Shown here in pieces: positions 36,177 through 49,570 of a DNA stretch of 64,000 nucleotides. Position 1 is the stretch's first letter. Each line of letters begins with the position of its first letter. The stretch is from Hetaerina americana (lineage: Eukaryota > Arthropoda > Insecta > Odonata > Calopterygidae), in the NCBI GenBank assembly GCA_022747635.1, contig JAKTNV010000024.1:1984001-2048000 (forward strand), in the 5' to 3' direction. The position numbers and the translations under genes are program-made. The notes beneath the pieces were generated by a model, which had not been told where the DNA came from, did no database searches, and saw nothing but the letters and a program-made list of their open reading frames with translations.

Positions 36177-36225
36177 ATTACCTGGTGACTTCGTTAAAGT
36201 AACCGTCTTGGCATCTCCTACAGTC

Positions 36226-38599
36226 ATTTGAATTAAAGAGATGTTATAATTCTTTCGTTGAGTTGATAGTGAATGAGATCGGCTACGAAAATGTACGTGT
36301 TGCGAAAAGATAGATTTCTTGTGCAAGGGTGAGTAAGCGAATGCTGGGAAATTAAAAGAAGTAAAAGAGGGAATGTTAAGCAAAAGGTATTGGTGGGAAA
36401 GTTAATTTAAAAGAGCCGTGGAACACAAAGATATACAGCTAAAATATAATTTTGCGCGCCAAAGGTCGAGTAAACGTAGTTCCAGATTTGGTTTGGTAAT
36501 GGTTACCCTCGTCATTCATTGCCAAATATTTCAAATTATGCAGAATAATGGACTTAAATTATCATGAATACCACATTAAAAAGTTGGAATTTGAAACAAA
36601 GAGAACCGTGAGAAATTTCAATTAGATTCCCTCGGAGTAACTCTGGATACGGTAGAATGAACATTTATTGGAGATGCCTTTTTGTCCAGTTGCTTGGGGT
36701 AATTAGTTTATCATAAAGCATCTGGTATAAATAATATGCTTAGTCTTTTCATATTTAACATCCGTCGTTTTAATGTTTCTATTTTCTTAATGTTACTATT
36801 CCTGTGCTTTTCAAAATTTGCGATGCAATTCACGGCAAATTCCCTTTCTTACTCATTTTCATCGGATAAAATCGGAAATTAGTAATTCTGGATCAGCATA
36901 GGGCTAAATTTCATTTGACCATATTCAGGTACCCGCACGTAAAATAATTAATACATTTTTAGTTTCCCCAATTTTTAATGGTCACATTATAAAACTTAAT
37001 TCATTGATGCCGATCTAGGACTCCACGAAATCACGCCTGGTTCAAATCAAGTTTATTCATATTCAAACATTCAATAATTGAAACAGAAAATCTCCTTTGA
37101 ACGAATAATTAATAACTTTTCAATAAAACCGGCGAAGTTTTCATACTCAGTTATGGAATCTCCAAGGCCGGAGAAGCTTAACACCCAATACTGCGAGTAA
37201 TATGCAAATATTACTGAAGGAAAAAAAAAGATCCTTCGGTGTACAAATTAGTCAAAAGGAATAGTCCGCATCATGCGCTGCGAAGGGTGCAATGATTAAT
37301 GTAGTTACGCATGATACCTTCGGCATTTATTTCGCTGGCAAGCTTCATTTATCGCGTCATTGGCTAAGATGAATTGCATAACTCCCTGAATGTCTTCACC
37401 ACAATAAAAACTATGGCAACGGTCGTAGGTTTCATGATGTCTGCCTGAAGCATCTCCGCTCTAAACATTTCTTCTTTTGGCAGCGTTTCATGCATTAAGT
37501 GGATGTTGATGGTGTTCGGGTGCGTGTGCCTTAACATGTGTGCCCGATGTGATTAACATTTCCACTAGTTTTAGATAATTAAACAAAAAACTAACCATGG
37601 TTTCAACGTGCATATGCCATTATCCAAATTTCCTTAATATCCACACCCAAATAAATTGGCATGGTCATGTCGAAGTGATTTGTTCATTCTACACTGAAAA
37701 TAAGTGTATTCCACAGATATAAATCTCAATCAATTCTTTATAAAAATCTGAAAGTCAAATCTTTCTCAACGATAAGTATTCTATAATTTGTATATAATTC
37801 AATGTCGCGACACTACTGACGGCAATTGTGCCGTAAAAATAGGTTCAAGTACCGGAATAAATACAATTTGGATAATTGATTTGAGCGAAGCATCTAACAA
37901 AACGTCGTCGAAAAGGTTCCATCTTCGGAACTTTGAAATGCTAGTTCACCAAAATTTTATGCTATGGTTGAACTAAGAAAACACACTGTTTAATTTGTGC
38001 GGCTGCATATTTGAAACTCCAACAATGCGTTAAACCTTAGACTTCTTCTTGGAAATCAGTACCCATCGTCAGAGTACCCTTTTTCAATTTTATAATAATC
38101 AAAATCGGTTCAAATGATTTTCACTCGTACGTAAGTGATAATGGAACCGCATAACAGCATTGGGGAAGGGACAAATTCTGGGGTTTAAATTCATCAATCT
38201 TTCACACGGCTAGCGGGGAGCTTATATTGCATAGGGATTGAGTTGATTCACAGTACCGAGGAAATAGTGTACCCAGAACCCTCTCATAGGACATAAGGTG
38301 CCTGGCGAGAATGCAGACGAACCCATAGCATTTTTCTAGGCCCAAGCGGGTGGTAGGATGGGGGTCCGTCTACCCGTGAGCTTACACCTCCCCATTAGAT
38401 TTAGAAGACTAACGATGAGGCTCTAGCTAATCCCCAGAAGCGATTCGGCTGAGTGGTCTCTGAACTGACCGAATCCCTTCGGACGATGTTTCTTCGTAAC
38501 AGGTGAAGGTGACGTCTTTTGGTTTTTTTGTGAAATCTTCTGAGTCGCCTTTACACCCTGCGATCACGTTGGTTGTCCTATCCATTTGCGCTTCCATCG
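36226..38599. other. AT-rich non-coding sequence
   Basis: No gene recognised. The segment at about 38200-38580 is GC-richer and repeat-like in texture, but I cannot assign it to a family. Confidence 0.45.
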
Positions 38600-39300
38600 T
38601 GAAACGGGGTGGGGAGAATTAATCCGTCGATCCCAGGAGATTTTATCCTCTCCCTCCACCACTTCCGCATGGGAGGTGATCCGATGAACGAGGGTGGGGG
38701 CGTTCTAGGGGAAAAAGAAAAGCCTTCGCTGATTTTCGACTGGAAGAATGCGGTAGAGGAAGGGGAGGTCTTAGATGGAGCCCCTCCGGGAGACCGGATC
38801 CCAAGTTTTCGTCTGCGGAAGCAATTAAACTCGGAGCTAAAGATTTCGCGGACGGGCTGAGGGATTACGGCGTGTGTGTCACTGGAGCTGGCTGGCGTGG
38901 GCGGCGACGTCGGTTTTGGAGTGATAGGGGAGAGGCGCGGGTGGTGGGGGAGGGAGGGAAGGTAGACAGCTGGATGGCATCTGATGTGCTCGGGGATAGT
39001 TAAAAGAGAGAGGAGCTGATGGAAATCGAAGGGTGGTGGGAAATGAATGGGCGAGGAAAGAAATGGTGCTTTCAGGTGCAGAAAGGTTGTGACGAGGCAA
39101 AGTAGGTAAGGAAAATAAAGGGAGTGGATTTTGTTGTGGGATGCGGAATCCCCGCGGTTTCAGGAGACTAGTGTAAAGGGATAGCGGGTGCGTCTAGTGC
39201 GAGTGTATTCGGGGAGATGGAAAGCAGAGGGCTTTCGTGGAACTTGCCGGGAAAGGAGAAAATGAGTTCCGCTTGGTGGAGACGATAGACGACCAGGAGG
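38600..39300. other. Purine-rich GC island
   Basis: The plus strand is strongly G+A rich for about 700 bp, with scattered CpGs. Open frames on the complement are Pro/Ser/His rich and compositional. It resembles the islands at 16.8, 47.5 and 49.4 kb. Confidence 0.3.
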
Positions 39301-41540
39301 GTCTCGGGAAATAAGATAAGAGCGCCACTTATCATTGCTAACAAATGAAAACGTTTCACCTCATTTTCCGAATTTTGGAGAACTCAATCAGTTTACCATG
39401 ACAGGATGAACTTACCTTACCTCTCCACTTCCCCGCACTAGCTATTATTTCTCATTTCTCATCTCTTATTAAAATCCCCTTTTCTGTTATCATCTTGCTC
39501 TTCATTTTCCTTCGCTTCTCACATTTCGATCCCTCCATGTACCTAATTACATTTCTGCATGTGTTTGACTCTCTTAATCTTTACCCGCATCCGTCTATTG
39601 TTGTTCTGTCGCTTCCTATAGCTTGCCGCGAAATTAATTCCTCTCTATTCCCGTCGACCTCCCTAGACTTTTGTCCTGAACTCGGGTTCATAAACCTATA
39701 CTCCCCAAGCTTTGTAGTCATGCCCTCATACGAGCCTTATATCGTGAAAATTAATTGGTTGGTACCTTCCTAAATCCAATTTCTTCCACAAGCTCCAAAT
39801 TATTGCAAGTCACCGTTATTATATTTCATTGTTATTCAAGTATGAATACTATTTTACGCTATTATATAAATTAATCGAAAATAAGCAGTATATTAAAATA
39901 ACAAAATAGTTACATAAATTACCAAATTTTTATGCATAAATTTCAAAAAATAAATTCACGGATTAGAGTGTAATACACCGTTTGTAAGGTACAAAAAATA
40001 GTTTACCACAATAGACACTACACCTGTTTACCAGGAAAGCAGCAAAATATAATGTTTTGAGTGTACCTCAGTTATTTATGTGTGCGTCTTATCTTCATGA
40101 AAAATTACAGTAAGCCATAAAAGCTGTCTGCATTAAAGCGGTCCTTTTTATTTGGAAGTGTATTTTTAACATTTCAGTCATTTGGTGGTTTTTCATCAAA
40201 ACTCGTAATGAATTACCACAAAATTAAAAAAAAAAAAAAATGTAATTTTTTGGATAATATTTTCAAATGAGAATACATGTGCCATACTGACATATTTATC
40301 AAATTCGAATAACGATATCTAAAATAATACTTAATAATAATAGAATAATTAAACAAAATATTTCAAAATATAACCAATACCACGCGTACGCCAAGAAGTG
40401 ATGTTGATGAATCACATTTGGTATACTAATGGTGATGTTGATGATAAATGCGACACCTTCTATCCTTCATGATGAGCACAAGCCATCCACGAACTAAATT
40501 CGGTCATCCTTCTTCAAATTTTCGCGATCAAAAGTTTGGCTGGTGCGTAATTTGCGGTTGAATTTATGGCGGTGGGTTTCTTAACGATCGTCTCGTTTTC
40601 ATTTTCACATGATATTCTCATGGTAGAATCACCAGATTACTCTTGCGCGATGCCTAGATTTATGCGAGAAAACAAAACGATAACGTAATTCTTCTCAGGA
40701 AAAAAACAACCCCGATTGTTTTTAAAAGTCGTATATTTTTCTGGGTATCCTTGGGGAAAAATGGCGTGGAGGGAGAAAAATTGAATATCAGAGGAATAAA
40801 TCATGAGGATGAGAACGTCATGCATTTCGACTCGACGCACCTACGTTTTATGGGGTGGGATTTGGGATCGGGAGCGTACTCCCGAGTTCCCATAGCTGGG
40901 AGAGGTCGGCTCCATTTGACAGAGGAAATAGGGAGAGGGGACCGAACAACTTCTCCTCTTCTTCTACAGAGCTGAGGTTTTCCTTGTCAATTCTGTGGTT
41001 ACCCTTCTTACCAATATCTTAACATAGCTTCACGTACTTAAGTGTTAGTAATGAGAGTCGTGTGGTCCTTAATGCATCTATTTTATCTACCGTTAATTAT
41101 TATCAAGGTATTATAAAACTTTACCATCAATTATCAAATTATTCAGTTATTATCAGGTTCCTGGAATTTTTTTGTTTAGCCTGGGTCACTAGGACCTCTG
41201 CTCAACTATGGCACTACTTGTTATGACACTGCTGCGAGTACTTTTCGCCTATTCGTTATAATGTGACTATAGAACCGGACGTAATTATCGATCTTTTGGT
41301 GGGAAAATGTAAATTTTAATGAATTTAATTTTTGATGGGATTTCAACCGAAGCTTAAAGTGCATGCTGTGGAATTGATTATTACTGACAAAGTTGTATTG
41401 CTCGGGAATAGAGAGATAAAGAATTGTATTACTGAAGCTGGAAGTCTAACGGAAATTTCCGGCATGGAAAATACCTAAATACGTTCTTTGGGATTTGTGC
41501 TCCTTGGCGTAGGATGGCTATGCACATATGTGTGTGTTTG

Positions 41541-41544
<4 letters not shown>
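39301..41544. other. AT-rich non-coding sequence
   Basis: Nothing recognisable. A 14-base A run lies near 40227-40240. Confidence 0.5.
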
Positions 41545-41586
<42 letters not shown>

Positions 41587-41630
41587 AACATTAATTAATT
41601 AATATATATATATATATATGTATAACGTGA
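41545..41630. repeat. TA / CA / TTAA compound microsatellite
   Basis: A TA run (41545-41578) leads into CACACACA, then TTAATTAATTAA, then a second TA run to about 41630. Confidence 0.9.
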
Positions 41631-41689
41631 AAGGAATCGGAGGATCACAAGTTTGTTTCCTCTCCAGGAAGGTCCGTTAGATGACAGTT

Positions 41690-41945
41690 GGGACAAGAAA
41701 CTGGGAGAAGATTTTTGTCGATGGGGGAGGGCAAGGGGTGGAGCGAGAGACCGGGTATTGGGGACCCTCCAGGAGTCATCACGTTGGGGGAGGCGAGGGT
41801 GGGAGGATGGGTAGGTTTGTGAATGGTAGGGTGGGTGTGCTGAGGTAATGGCAGATGGCGATGAATTGAAATAAAATATATAGGGAAACTGAAGCGAGGA
41901 ATGGAAGCGGGTTGTGGGAAGGGATTTAGGAAGGGGGTGTGGAGA
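41690..41945. other. Purine-rich GC island
   Basis: A G+A-rich plus strand of about 250 bp. The complementary frame at 41595-41957 is Pro/His/Ser rich and not gene-like. Confidence 0.3.
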
Positions 41946-43029
41946 GTGTTTGTGCAAGTTTGAGAGCGTCAGATGTGTTGAGCGAGTGGAACTACGGAAT
42001 TAATATTTATGGCAACGAGAAGTCTGGCCTAAATGCGCACGCACATGAGATAAATCAAGATTTTCTGGCAATGTATGACGAAAAAAATCCGCATTTAACA
42101 TATTGGGAAATAGTGCACTTTCAAGAAAGAAAAACTATCAGGGACTCGTCCCTTAAAGCTTCTAGTCATTGTAAAAATCATGGCGGTTGGGGCAAGCTCA
42201 CTTAGCCTAATAATATCATAAACTTTGTTCCAGGATTTTCAAATTTATATACGATTTGTGGATTAAAATTCTCTCTCCCGCAGTTACCATAGCCTATAGG
42301 TTGCTTGAAAAATAATTTTAATTCGTATTAAAATACAAACCTCAGGCCATTTGTGGGATGAGGAAGAATACGAAAGCTAGTAGAGGGCGGCCGCCAATCG
42401 ATATTCGGCTTGGAAGAATAACTAAGACACTTCGATATGCATGACCTTACGCGTTGAGAGTTTTAACCTTGTTATTTTATCAATATGTTTCAAAATATGC
42501 TATAACTTTGATGTTAAGCCCTTTTATGATGAGCACACTCAGAATACGGTTATAGTTTTATTTTTATTATGATTGAGTTACTAGGTATGCTTTAAAGTAT
42601 ACTTGAATCAGACAAATTTATAAGACATGACGCCACTTCAAGATATGTATATAGAAGTGAAAACATTATTAAAACCAAAATACACAACCTGTGTTGAGAA
42701 TAAGGCGCACTTTTGGGCAACGCTTATTTGCAACTAAGTGACAGAAACCATAAAAATATTAAATTGTAGTCATAATATTGCAAATAGATACAGTTATATT
42801 ATATGATAGTTTTGGTCAAGCATCAAATACATTTTAATTTTTTAATGAATAACCCGATGAATCCGTTAGTATTCTGCTGCGAGAATATATTTCTTGGACA
42901 TAGTTTAGATCCCATTTTACCTCATCATGATATATGCCCCACTAGACAGCGTACGTTTTCTCTCCTAATGCTGTGTTTTTTGTATATTACTTAGCGTACG
43001 TTTTTTCTCGTAATACTCTTTATGAAAGT
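41946..43029. other. AT-rich non-coding sequence
   Basis: Nothing recognisable. Confidence 0.5.
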
Positions 43030-43430
43030 GGGTGGAAGAATTCACGGCCGACTGAGAGAGAAACAATGGGAAAGAGATCCCGGAGAGAGGGAGGACCCGG
43101 AATGTGGGAGGCGCGGGGAGAGAGTGGGAACGGATTTCGCGCGAACGTACATTTGTGTGTGTACGATGTGTTTATGTATATTTTTTGGAGTATCCAGTGG
43201 AGCTGGACTTACTGAATAGAAGGAAGAGATTTGAAGTGCGTCCTTATGCAAAACCGAGGGGTGTTTGTTATGCGCGCCAGGAGAAGAATATTCGCTCAGA
43301 CTGAAGGCGGTAGGAGCCTAGGTATCAGTCTCGGAGTTCATGTTGGCGTAGAGTGGCGGAATGGGTAAAGGCGAGCCGGAAGAATCGTCGGGCAAGAAGA
43401 GGATGAAGGAACCGGAAGGTTATTAACGCG
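43030..43430. other. Purine-rich, moderately GC-rich patch
   Basis: The G+A-rich plus strand is strongest at about 43050-43140. Overlapping frames have no domain. Confidence 0.25.
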
Positions 43431-46400
43431 ATAATCTATATTTCGCATCTAGCAATGTTAGCATAGTGTTATTCATTCTCGTTAACTATTATTGTAGCTC
43501 CAAAAGCGTTAAATTTCCGAACTAATTTTCGATGAATGATTGCATTTACGTACCTCGAAATCATTGAATACCCTCTGTTAATTTATGATATTAAATTACG
43601 GGCTGCTGAGATGCATGTACTGCTGTTTTTACTTCAGCAAAGGGCGTTTTCTATTGATTTTTAAGTTATATGAAGTGACAAATATATGTGTTATTAAACC
43701 TAAAAATCTTCTTTAAAAATTTTGTTGAATAATTTATATATAATTTTGGTGTATGCAAATGTTGGAAAGATTTTTCAAAATTGAAACTCATTTCCAATAT
43801 CATTCGGTCATTAAAGCCGGATATTTTATATTGTTTAGCGGGGCTAAGAAAATGTTTCATCACCAATAATACCTGGCTCCGAAGAATAATTTCAGGCTGA
43901 ATTATGCCTATTTTCCATTATTTTTAACAAATAAATGTCAAAGAAGTGTTACTAATTGTATATTATAATGGCCCTCTTTGATACATGAAAAGTGATAGGA
44001 CAAACCGAAAAAACAAATATTATATGCCCAAAGACGCTTTTTTTTAGCCATTTGCGTTCTAAGTCAATGCCTTGTAAAACCCCTCCTGTTTGTGATGCAA
44101 GATTTAATGAGGTGTGAAGCGGGGAGCAAGTGGGAGGAGTTGGAAAGATGAAGGCCACCTGGGATAAGGGAGAAAGATCTTGACGACGCTGGGTATGTAA
44201 CTTGTGCTTTCAGTCAGTTAAGGGTGATTTGCATGAATAGGAGTTTTCGAGGAATGCGTACACTTTCGGCTGCTTGCTGTTTCTTTCTTTCTCTCAGCCT
44301 CTGCCCAGATTGAATCGAAATCTCGCGCAGCTTTCTTCCGAGAAGGATGAATAACCTCCATTTGAAGGAGAAGTTAAAGTTTTCCGAGGTCGTGTTCTGC
44401 TCATCCAATCAGTCCTCTCAGTATGTTTCGAACTAATTCCAAAATTTTAGTTTGTGAGTAAAGGTGAAGAGTTTTACTCGATGCGCACATTAGGCAAATG
44501 TATCTACTCACACTCATGCCTTCATATTCCTATAGCATGACGCTGTCATGAACAGGTATTCGACGTAATTTTGGTATCAAAATTTTCCTTGAAAAGACAG
44601 GAAAAGTCATTCAGCGCAATAAATGATCAAATAAACGAATTTGAGAATCGTTACTTAATCAATTTAGTATGGAATTAAAAATTGATCATTTTCAGCTTTT
44701 TCGAAGTTTTATCTGACCAAGTTTTCCACTTGAAAATTTTCTGCCATTTTAAGCTGTGAATTATTTCTCCGATGAGGAATGGCTAATGAACTGTTAGTTT
44801 TCTGGTGCGTAATTTGACCTCCGGAATGCAGACTTAATTCTTCAACTCTCTGGATGCCTTTTGAGTGTAGAGTAGAGTGAACTTTATTAAATCACGCTTT
44901 ATAGTATATTTTTCGCGTTTAGAATTGATATGCACATACTCTCAACCTCATTGAGGTATTGTTTCATATATTCCAAACACTATTGCTCAGATGTTTGAAT
45001 AACAAATCTGGGGCAGCGTGTCGGACCTGAAACTTAGAGGTAATTCTGTACGTCCTCGAGGAAATATAAATTTTCTTTTGGAATGCAAAATTAGGTTTAG
45101 AGCATCAGATTTACAGAATCAAATGAACCGCTAAATATGTTACATTGGCACACTACTTAAGTGAATTCTAGTGCTCTTCCTTCTAATTATCCTCAGCCTT
45201 AATCCTTATAGGTCATCCTTTGTTTTTGATTGGGTGGGTGAGCTTATTACATTAATATAGAAGAGGAATAAATAGAATAAATGCAGTGAATTGCTTTCTT
45301 TATTATATAATGAAAAATATCTGAACTCATGCACAGTAACTTTGTTTGATTTTGACTGGTAAAAACGTACTTAAATTTTATACTTTTAAAACGTACAATA
45401 GGTGATAATAATTTATCATTAAGCAATACAATTCATTAAGAATATTAGCCTAAAGTAGCACCACTCATATGTAGGATTTTGTCAATGCCTTCCATCAATT
45501 TATATCGATTTTTGATAGCCAAGTTTCAACCAGTGAGGGTGGATCGCCGATTGCCTAAGTTAAGTAATCCAAGCAAAAATACGACATCAAGAATGAGGCC
45601 AACATAAGTGGCAGTGTTCTGTCCTCTTACGAGAGCTATTTAAGCAGGACATAACGCAAAGAGATCTGAGAAAAAATAAAATTGAAACTGTGGAAATGAG
45701 TCCTTAGTTGGAAATATGTCAGGATACTAACCTTGAGGAACACACTTTTATAAAAGGTAATGTACATTTGTTAGGGCTAAGCAGATGCTATAATGTGTCC
45801 ACGTTTGTCGAATAAAACGGAATCATGGCACATTGAAATAATTAATTATTTAATTGTTTCTCTATCTCATTTTTTCCATACGATTATCAGGAAATATTGA
45901 ATTACACCTACATGACATGAAATTTATTCGAGAATAAATTGTCATAATTGCTGCTAAACTCTGCAAAATTTTCGTCGCATCAAAACTTCATTCTCATCAG
46001 AAGTATTGTTAAATAACTGGGGACAAAGGTTTCCGATGATATTTTCTTTGATTTAGTTAAATGACATGGAACTTATCTGTAATGCTCTATTAAAGTTACG
46101 TTCTTATTAGAACTATGATTCTCAAAGTTGAAGAGTAATAACTTTTCGTCATGTTTGCGTTAAATTTCGCAAGCCCGTGATTGTATTTTTGTTTCAAATG
46201 GCTTTTTGAACCTATTTTATATTCACATGAAGCTTTATTTTAACATATTCTCTATATTTTTCTTTGCCTTGAATAATCTTTTTATTTTTTTAATAGACTG
46301 CCTAAATTACTTAAAAGAAATGGAAATCACTGGTGTGTTCATGTAACGGTCGCCGCTGTAACCTATATTGGATGCATAGTGTTGTGATTGGACTTTTATG

Positions 46401-47369
46401 AGTTTGAATAGCTAACGACCATGGCCGAGTCTAGGAAAACAAACTGCAACGGAGCACGAGAGGGCTCGTTACAGCTACGACGAACGCCGGTTCAGGTTAC
46501 TCGTTAAATTATGTTTCGCGTGCGCAGGTAATGCCGAGCGACGTCGCTCGCCGGACCGACACTGAGGATTTCATCGATGCGGAAGACTTCAAATTTTTGT
46601 GTCGTTCGGTCTCGTTTCTGATATGAGGTGTCGTCCTCAAAGGATTTACTTGAACTAAAACCAAATTTTCCATATTGTGAAAAGATGGGAGATGCATGGA
46701 CTTTGTGGTAAGAATAGAGGGAAGCGATTTTATGGATGGATGATTGCATTGAAGTGTAGGAGCAAGGTTTTTTCTGAGAGGAAGTTATATGTGAACTATT
46801 TCATGTGTTTCTTGAAGTGAGTTCATACTTCTTTACTTAGTGGCCATTACATTTTTTTTACGCCAGTATATTCCTCGCTAGATATGGAAGGTCACGACTA
46901 CGTCAGTGAATATCACATCAAAGGCTTTTGCTATGATATTTTGCGAAAGAAGTTGATCTTTACTCCTACGCTCTTGGCGAAACGCTTTGTATACTTACTG
47001 CAGCTAAAAGCAAGTGCAAGGGGCTATCCAGTTGATTAATTTAACATATTATCAGTAAATGATGTTCTATTTTCTTAAATTCATGTTGCCGAAATTTTGT
47101 TTTCCACTAGCCATTTCTTCATCCTGAAGTTTCTCAATTTCTCAAGAGTTGAAATGTGAGCGCAGTAATGTGGCTGAGGAAATAAATATATCCATCTACC
47201 ACGAGGTGGACGGGAATTACGTTGAGTTAATAGCACTCTTTTGTCAGGCTGCACGCATGCATTTTCGTATTTTTATACGTAAAGTAATGCGAAGTGTCAT
47301 TTTTAAGAGATCTTCCTTCTGGTAACCGCAAGGCATAATAAAAAAACCTGAAAGATTTTCAAGCGCCAT
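43431..47369. other. AT-rich non-coding sequence
   Basis: No gene or repeat recognised over 3.9 kb. A GC-richer CpG patch lies near 46340-46570. Confidence 0.5.
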
Positions 47370-47680
47370 TTTTGCATTCTTGGAGGAAACGAGTGGAGAA
47401 GGGGCCGTGTCGAGGTGGGAGAAAAGAGATGGGGGGAATGAGACGTGTGCGGGGGGTGGGTAAGCGAAAGGTCACAGACTGCACGAGGCGTGCAAGGAGG
47501 AGTTGGTACGGAAGCTACGATCGGAAGGGTGCCGTGTGGTGCAGAGGGAGACCGGAAGACGTTGATGGGATTGGAGCGGGAAGGGGCCAGGTCGGTCACG
47601 GCCAGGGCGGAGTGAAACGAACAGAAGTGCCCGAGGGACAGGAGGATAAGTGGTTCCTGAGTTTTTAAGGGCTTGTTCCG
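47370..47680. other. Purine-rich GC island
   Basis: A G+A-rich, CpG-containing stretch. Frames of 98 residues on both strands (47303-47599 minus, 47372-47668 plus) are Arg/Gly or Ser/Pro rich without motifs. Confidence 0.3.
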
Positions 47681-48166
47681 AAAACGTGTTGTTAGAGATC
47701 TGCTCGAGGCACGGAGAATAATGAGGATGGGTCTAGCGGAAAGAAAGAGATATATACTCAGCCTACCACGTACTTAAGTGGACCACGTCGACGCTCAGAT
47801 ATGGCTTACTATTTGTGCAATCATTTTAGTGATGCGATATCCATGCAAAGCATCGTTAGAATATGGTGATTTGGTTAGCTTATCTAATCCATCTTCCTGT
47901 ATGACCAAAATGATATGGAAACATGTTAACTGTGCTAATGCAAAATCTGTTCCTATTTAAATTCAAATATATGTTATTTTACATTTAGGCGAAATATATA
48001 TTAAATTTCTTAGCAACTCTTTACTATCACCTTCCTCACGATCATGCTCTCTCACAATTGGTAGGAGTGTCTAAAGAAGGCTTCACGGAGAAAATCATAA
48101 ATGTAAAGAATGAATTTTATGTCTGTATGAGGAAGGAAATTTGAGTTAGCTTTAGCAAATATTTTT
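47681..48166. other. AT-rich non-coding sequence
   Basis: Nothing recognisable. Confidence 0.5.
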
Positions 48167-48713
48167 CATGCATGGTTTGTATAAAAAGTATCGGAAAAAT
48201 AAATTTATTTCAAATATTGCTAAAATGCCTCAAAATTTTTCTAATTGCATCCTTTGAGCGTTGACACACTTTCGCCGGTGGCTTTTCCACAACTCGAAAG
48301 ATCCATGGTAGGCGGATTCCGGAAGGTCCTTAAGGGAACGCGTGCAAGATTTCTTGACGGTCCCAGGGTGGTGCCCTTTGAGGGAGAATTTCATTTTTGG
48401 GAATAGTAAATAGTCTGATGGCTCCAAATTTAGACGGTAAGGGATTTGGGGAATCGTCGCGAGGGCGTTGCAGGTCTTCGCAAGCAGACACTCGACTCTG
48501 CTTTGGTCGTCCGTCAAGACTTTCGGAACTAGTTTAGCGCAGATCTTTCGCATTGCCAAATTTCCAGTAATAATGGTGTGCACTGTCATCTTCTCAATGC
48601 CAATACGATCTGCGATTATGCGCACACTTAACGGACGGTCTTAATGCCGCACTTCACGTACACGACAGGAAAAAATTATTGCCGATACTTGCTCTACAAA
48701 CTTTGTATGTATG
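48167..48713 (-). mobile_element. 0.55-kb mariner deletion derivative (MITE-like)
   Basis: The terminal inverted repeats share TTTGTATAAAAAGTATCGG (left) with the complement of CCGATACTTGCTCTACAAA (right). The interior keeps only part of the transposase helix-turn-helix and the C-terminal third. A second copy with the same internal junction is split at 55.2-57.5 kb, so the deleted form itself has multiplied. A TA duplication is not clear at the left edge, so the boundaries are uncertain by a few bases. Confidence 0.8.
48230..48640 (-). pseudogene. Mariner transposase remnant, central domain deleted
   Basis: The open part (48230-48625) runs from MRIIADRIGIEKMTVHTI, the second half of the DNA-binding region, through NLAMRKICAKLVPKVLTDDQ. 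It then joins a segment equivalent to the C-terminal third: NLEPSDYLLFPKMKFSLKGH and SAYHGSFELWKSHRRKCVNA. The TGDETW and HDNA blocks are missing, leaving only the EPSDYLLF site near the third Asp. It cannot encode an active enzyme, although the frame is open over 131 codons. Confidence 0.85.
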
Positions 48714-49169
48714 TTTTTTACCTATTCAATCTAAGTAAACAGAGTAGTTGAGTCAAAAACATTTTCGCTGTGACCTGGCAGTTAAGGAATTCTATTGTAA
48801 ATAGCACCATCGCCACTGCATTTTTACAGTAGAGGATCCTTCACACCCGTTAGCATAAGTGTTTTCGTTGGGAATTTGCAGACGTTGTGGAGTTTCCGCT
48901 TATCCTTGCCAAGCGTAATGCAACAGCTGCAAATCATCCTACGTGGATGGCTCGTCCCATTCAAACTTCATCGTCATATCACCTGCTGTCGTTTCAGCGG
49001 TTCATTCAGCCATTACTAAAAAAATAATGAGACTTGAGAATGAAAACAATGGGAAAAAAGAACTCGGGGTGTGAGCGGGGAGTGTCGAGGTCGTCAATAT
49101 GCCGTTTAATTAGTAAAACTACATTTTAGCACTGAAAGCTACTGCGGCACGAATCTTGGTGCGCCAGTT
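48714..49169. other. Non-coding sequence
   Basis: Nothing recognisable. Confidence 0.45.
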
Positions 49170-49570
49170 TGATCCTTGCGGAAGGTTTGTCGTACCTCGA
49201 GGAAGATCCTCACCCTCCGTCTTCGTCAGGTCAGGGGGACGAACCGGGAAAGAGTGCGGGATATGGCACCTGGGCGAAGGTCGGTGAATTACGTGTCAGG
49301 AGGGGATTTAGGTAGAAAGAAAAAAGGCAGCGGCTGGGACGGGTAGGTGAGCGCGAGGACTGCCGCTTGGGCTAAAGAGGGAGATTATTGAGCGCGAAAG
49401 AGTTTGAAGGAGAGCGCGGGGGAGGAGGTGGTGGTGGTAAACTAAAAGGAAAATGTTCGCTGGTGGAGGTGGTGACGTGCGAGGAGTGCGGTCGAGGGGC
49501 AAAGGGGATTGCGGTCGTGGGATAAGGGAGTGTGGGAGTTGATGGACGGTGAGCAGGAGTGGAGGATGAC
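49170..49570. other. Purine-rich GC island
   Basis: The plus strand is strongly G+A rich, especially 49300-49560, with CpGs. The complementary 157-residue frame at 49308-49781 is Pro/Leu/Ser/His rich and looks compositional. Confidence 0.3.

Larger units (their letters stand above)
35915..36225 (+). mobile_element. Degenerate copy of head-to-head tRNA foldback element
   Basis: The order matches the 23.6-kb copy read on its minus strand. A decayed antisense tRNA part comes first (about 35935-35990, with GGGACTCGGACACGGATGCC facing the T-arm). The centre GTACGTACGGTATTTCG follows at about 36004-36020. A sense tRNA-like unit lies at 36067-36134, and the tail module reads TTCGTTAAAGTAACCG then GGCATCTCCTACAGT at about 36190-36225. 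The left arm has lost its inner part. The shared order suggests that the palindromic layout is a property of the family. Confidence 0.65.
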
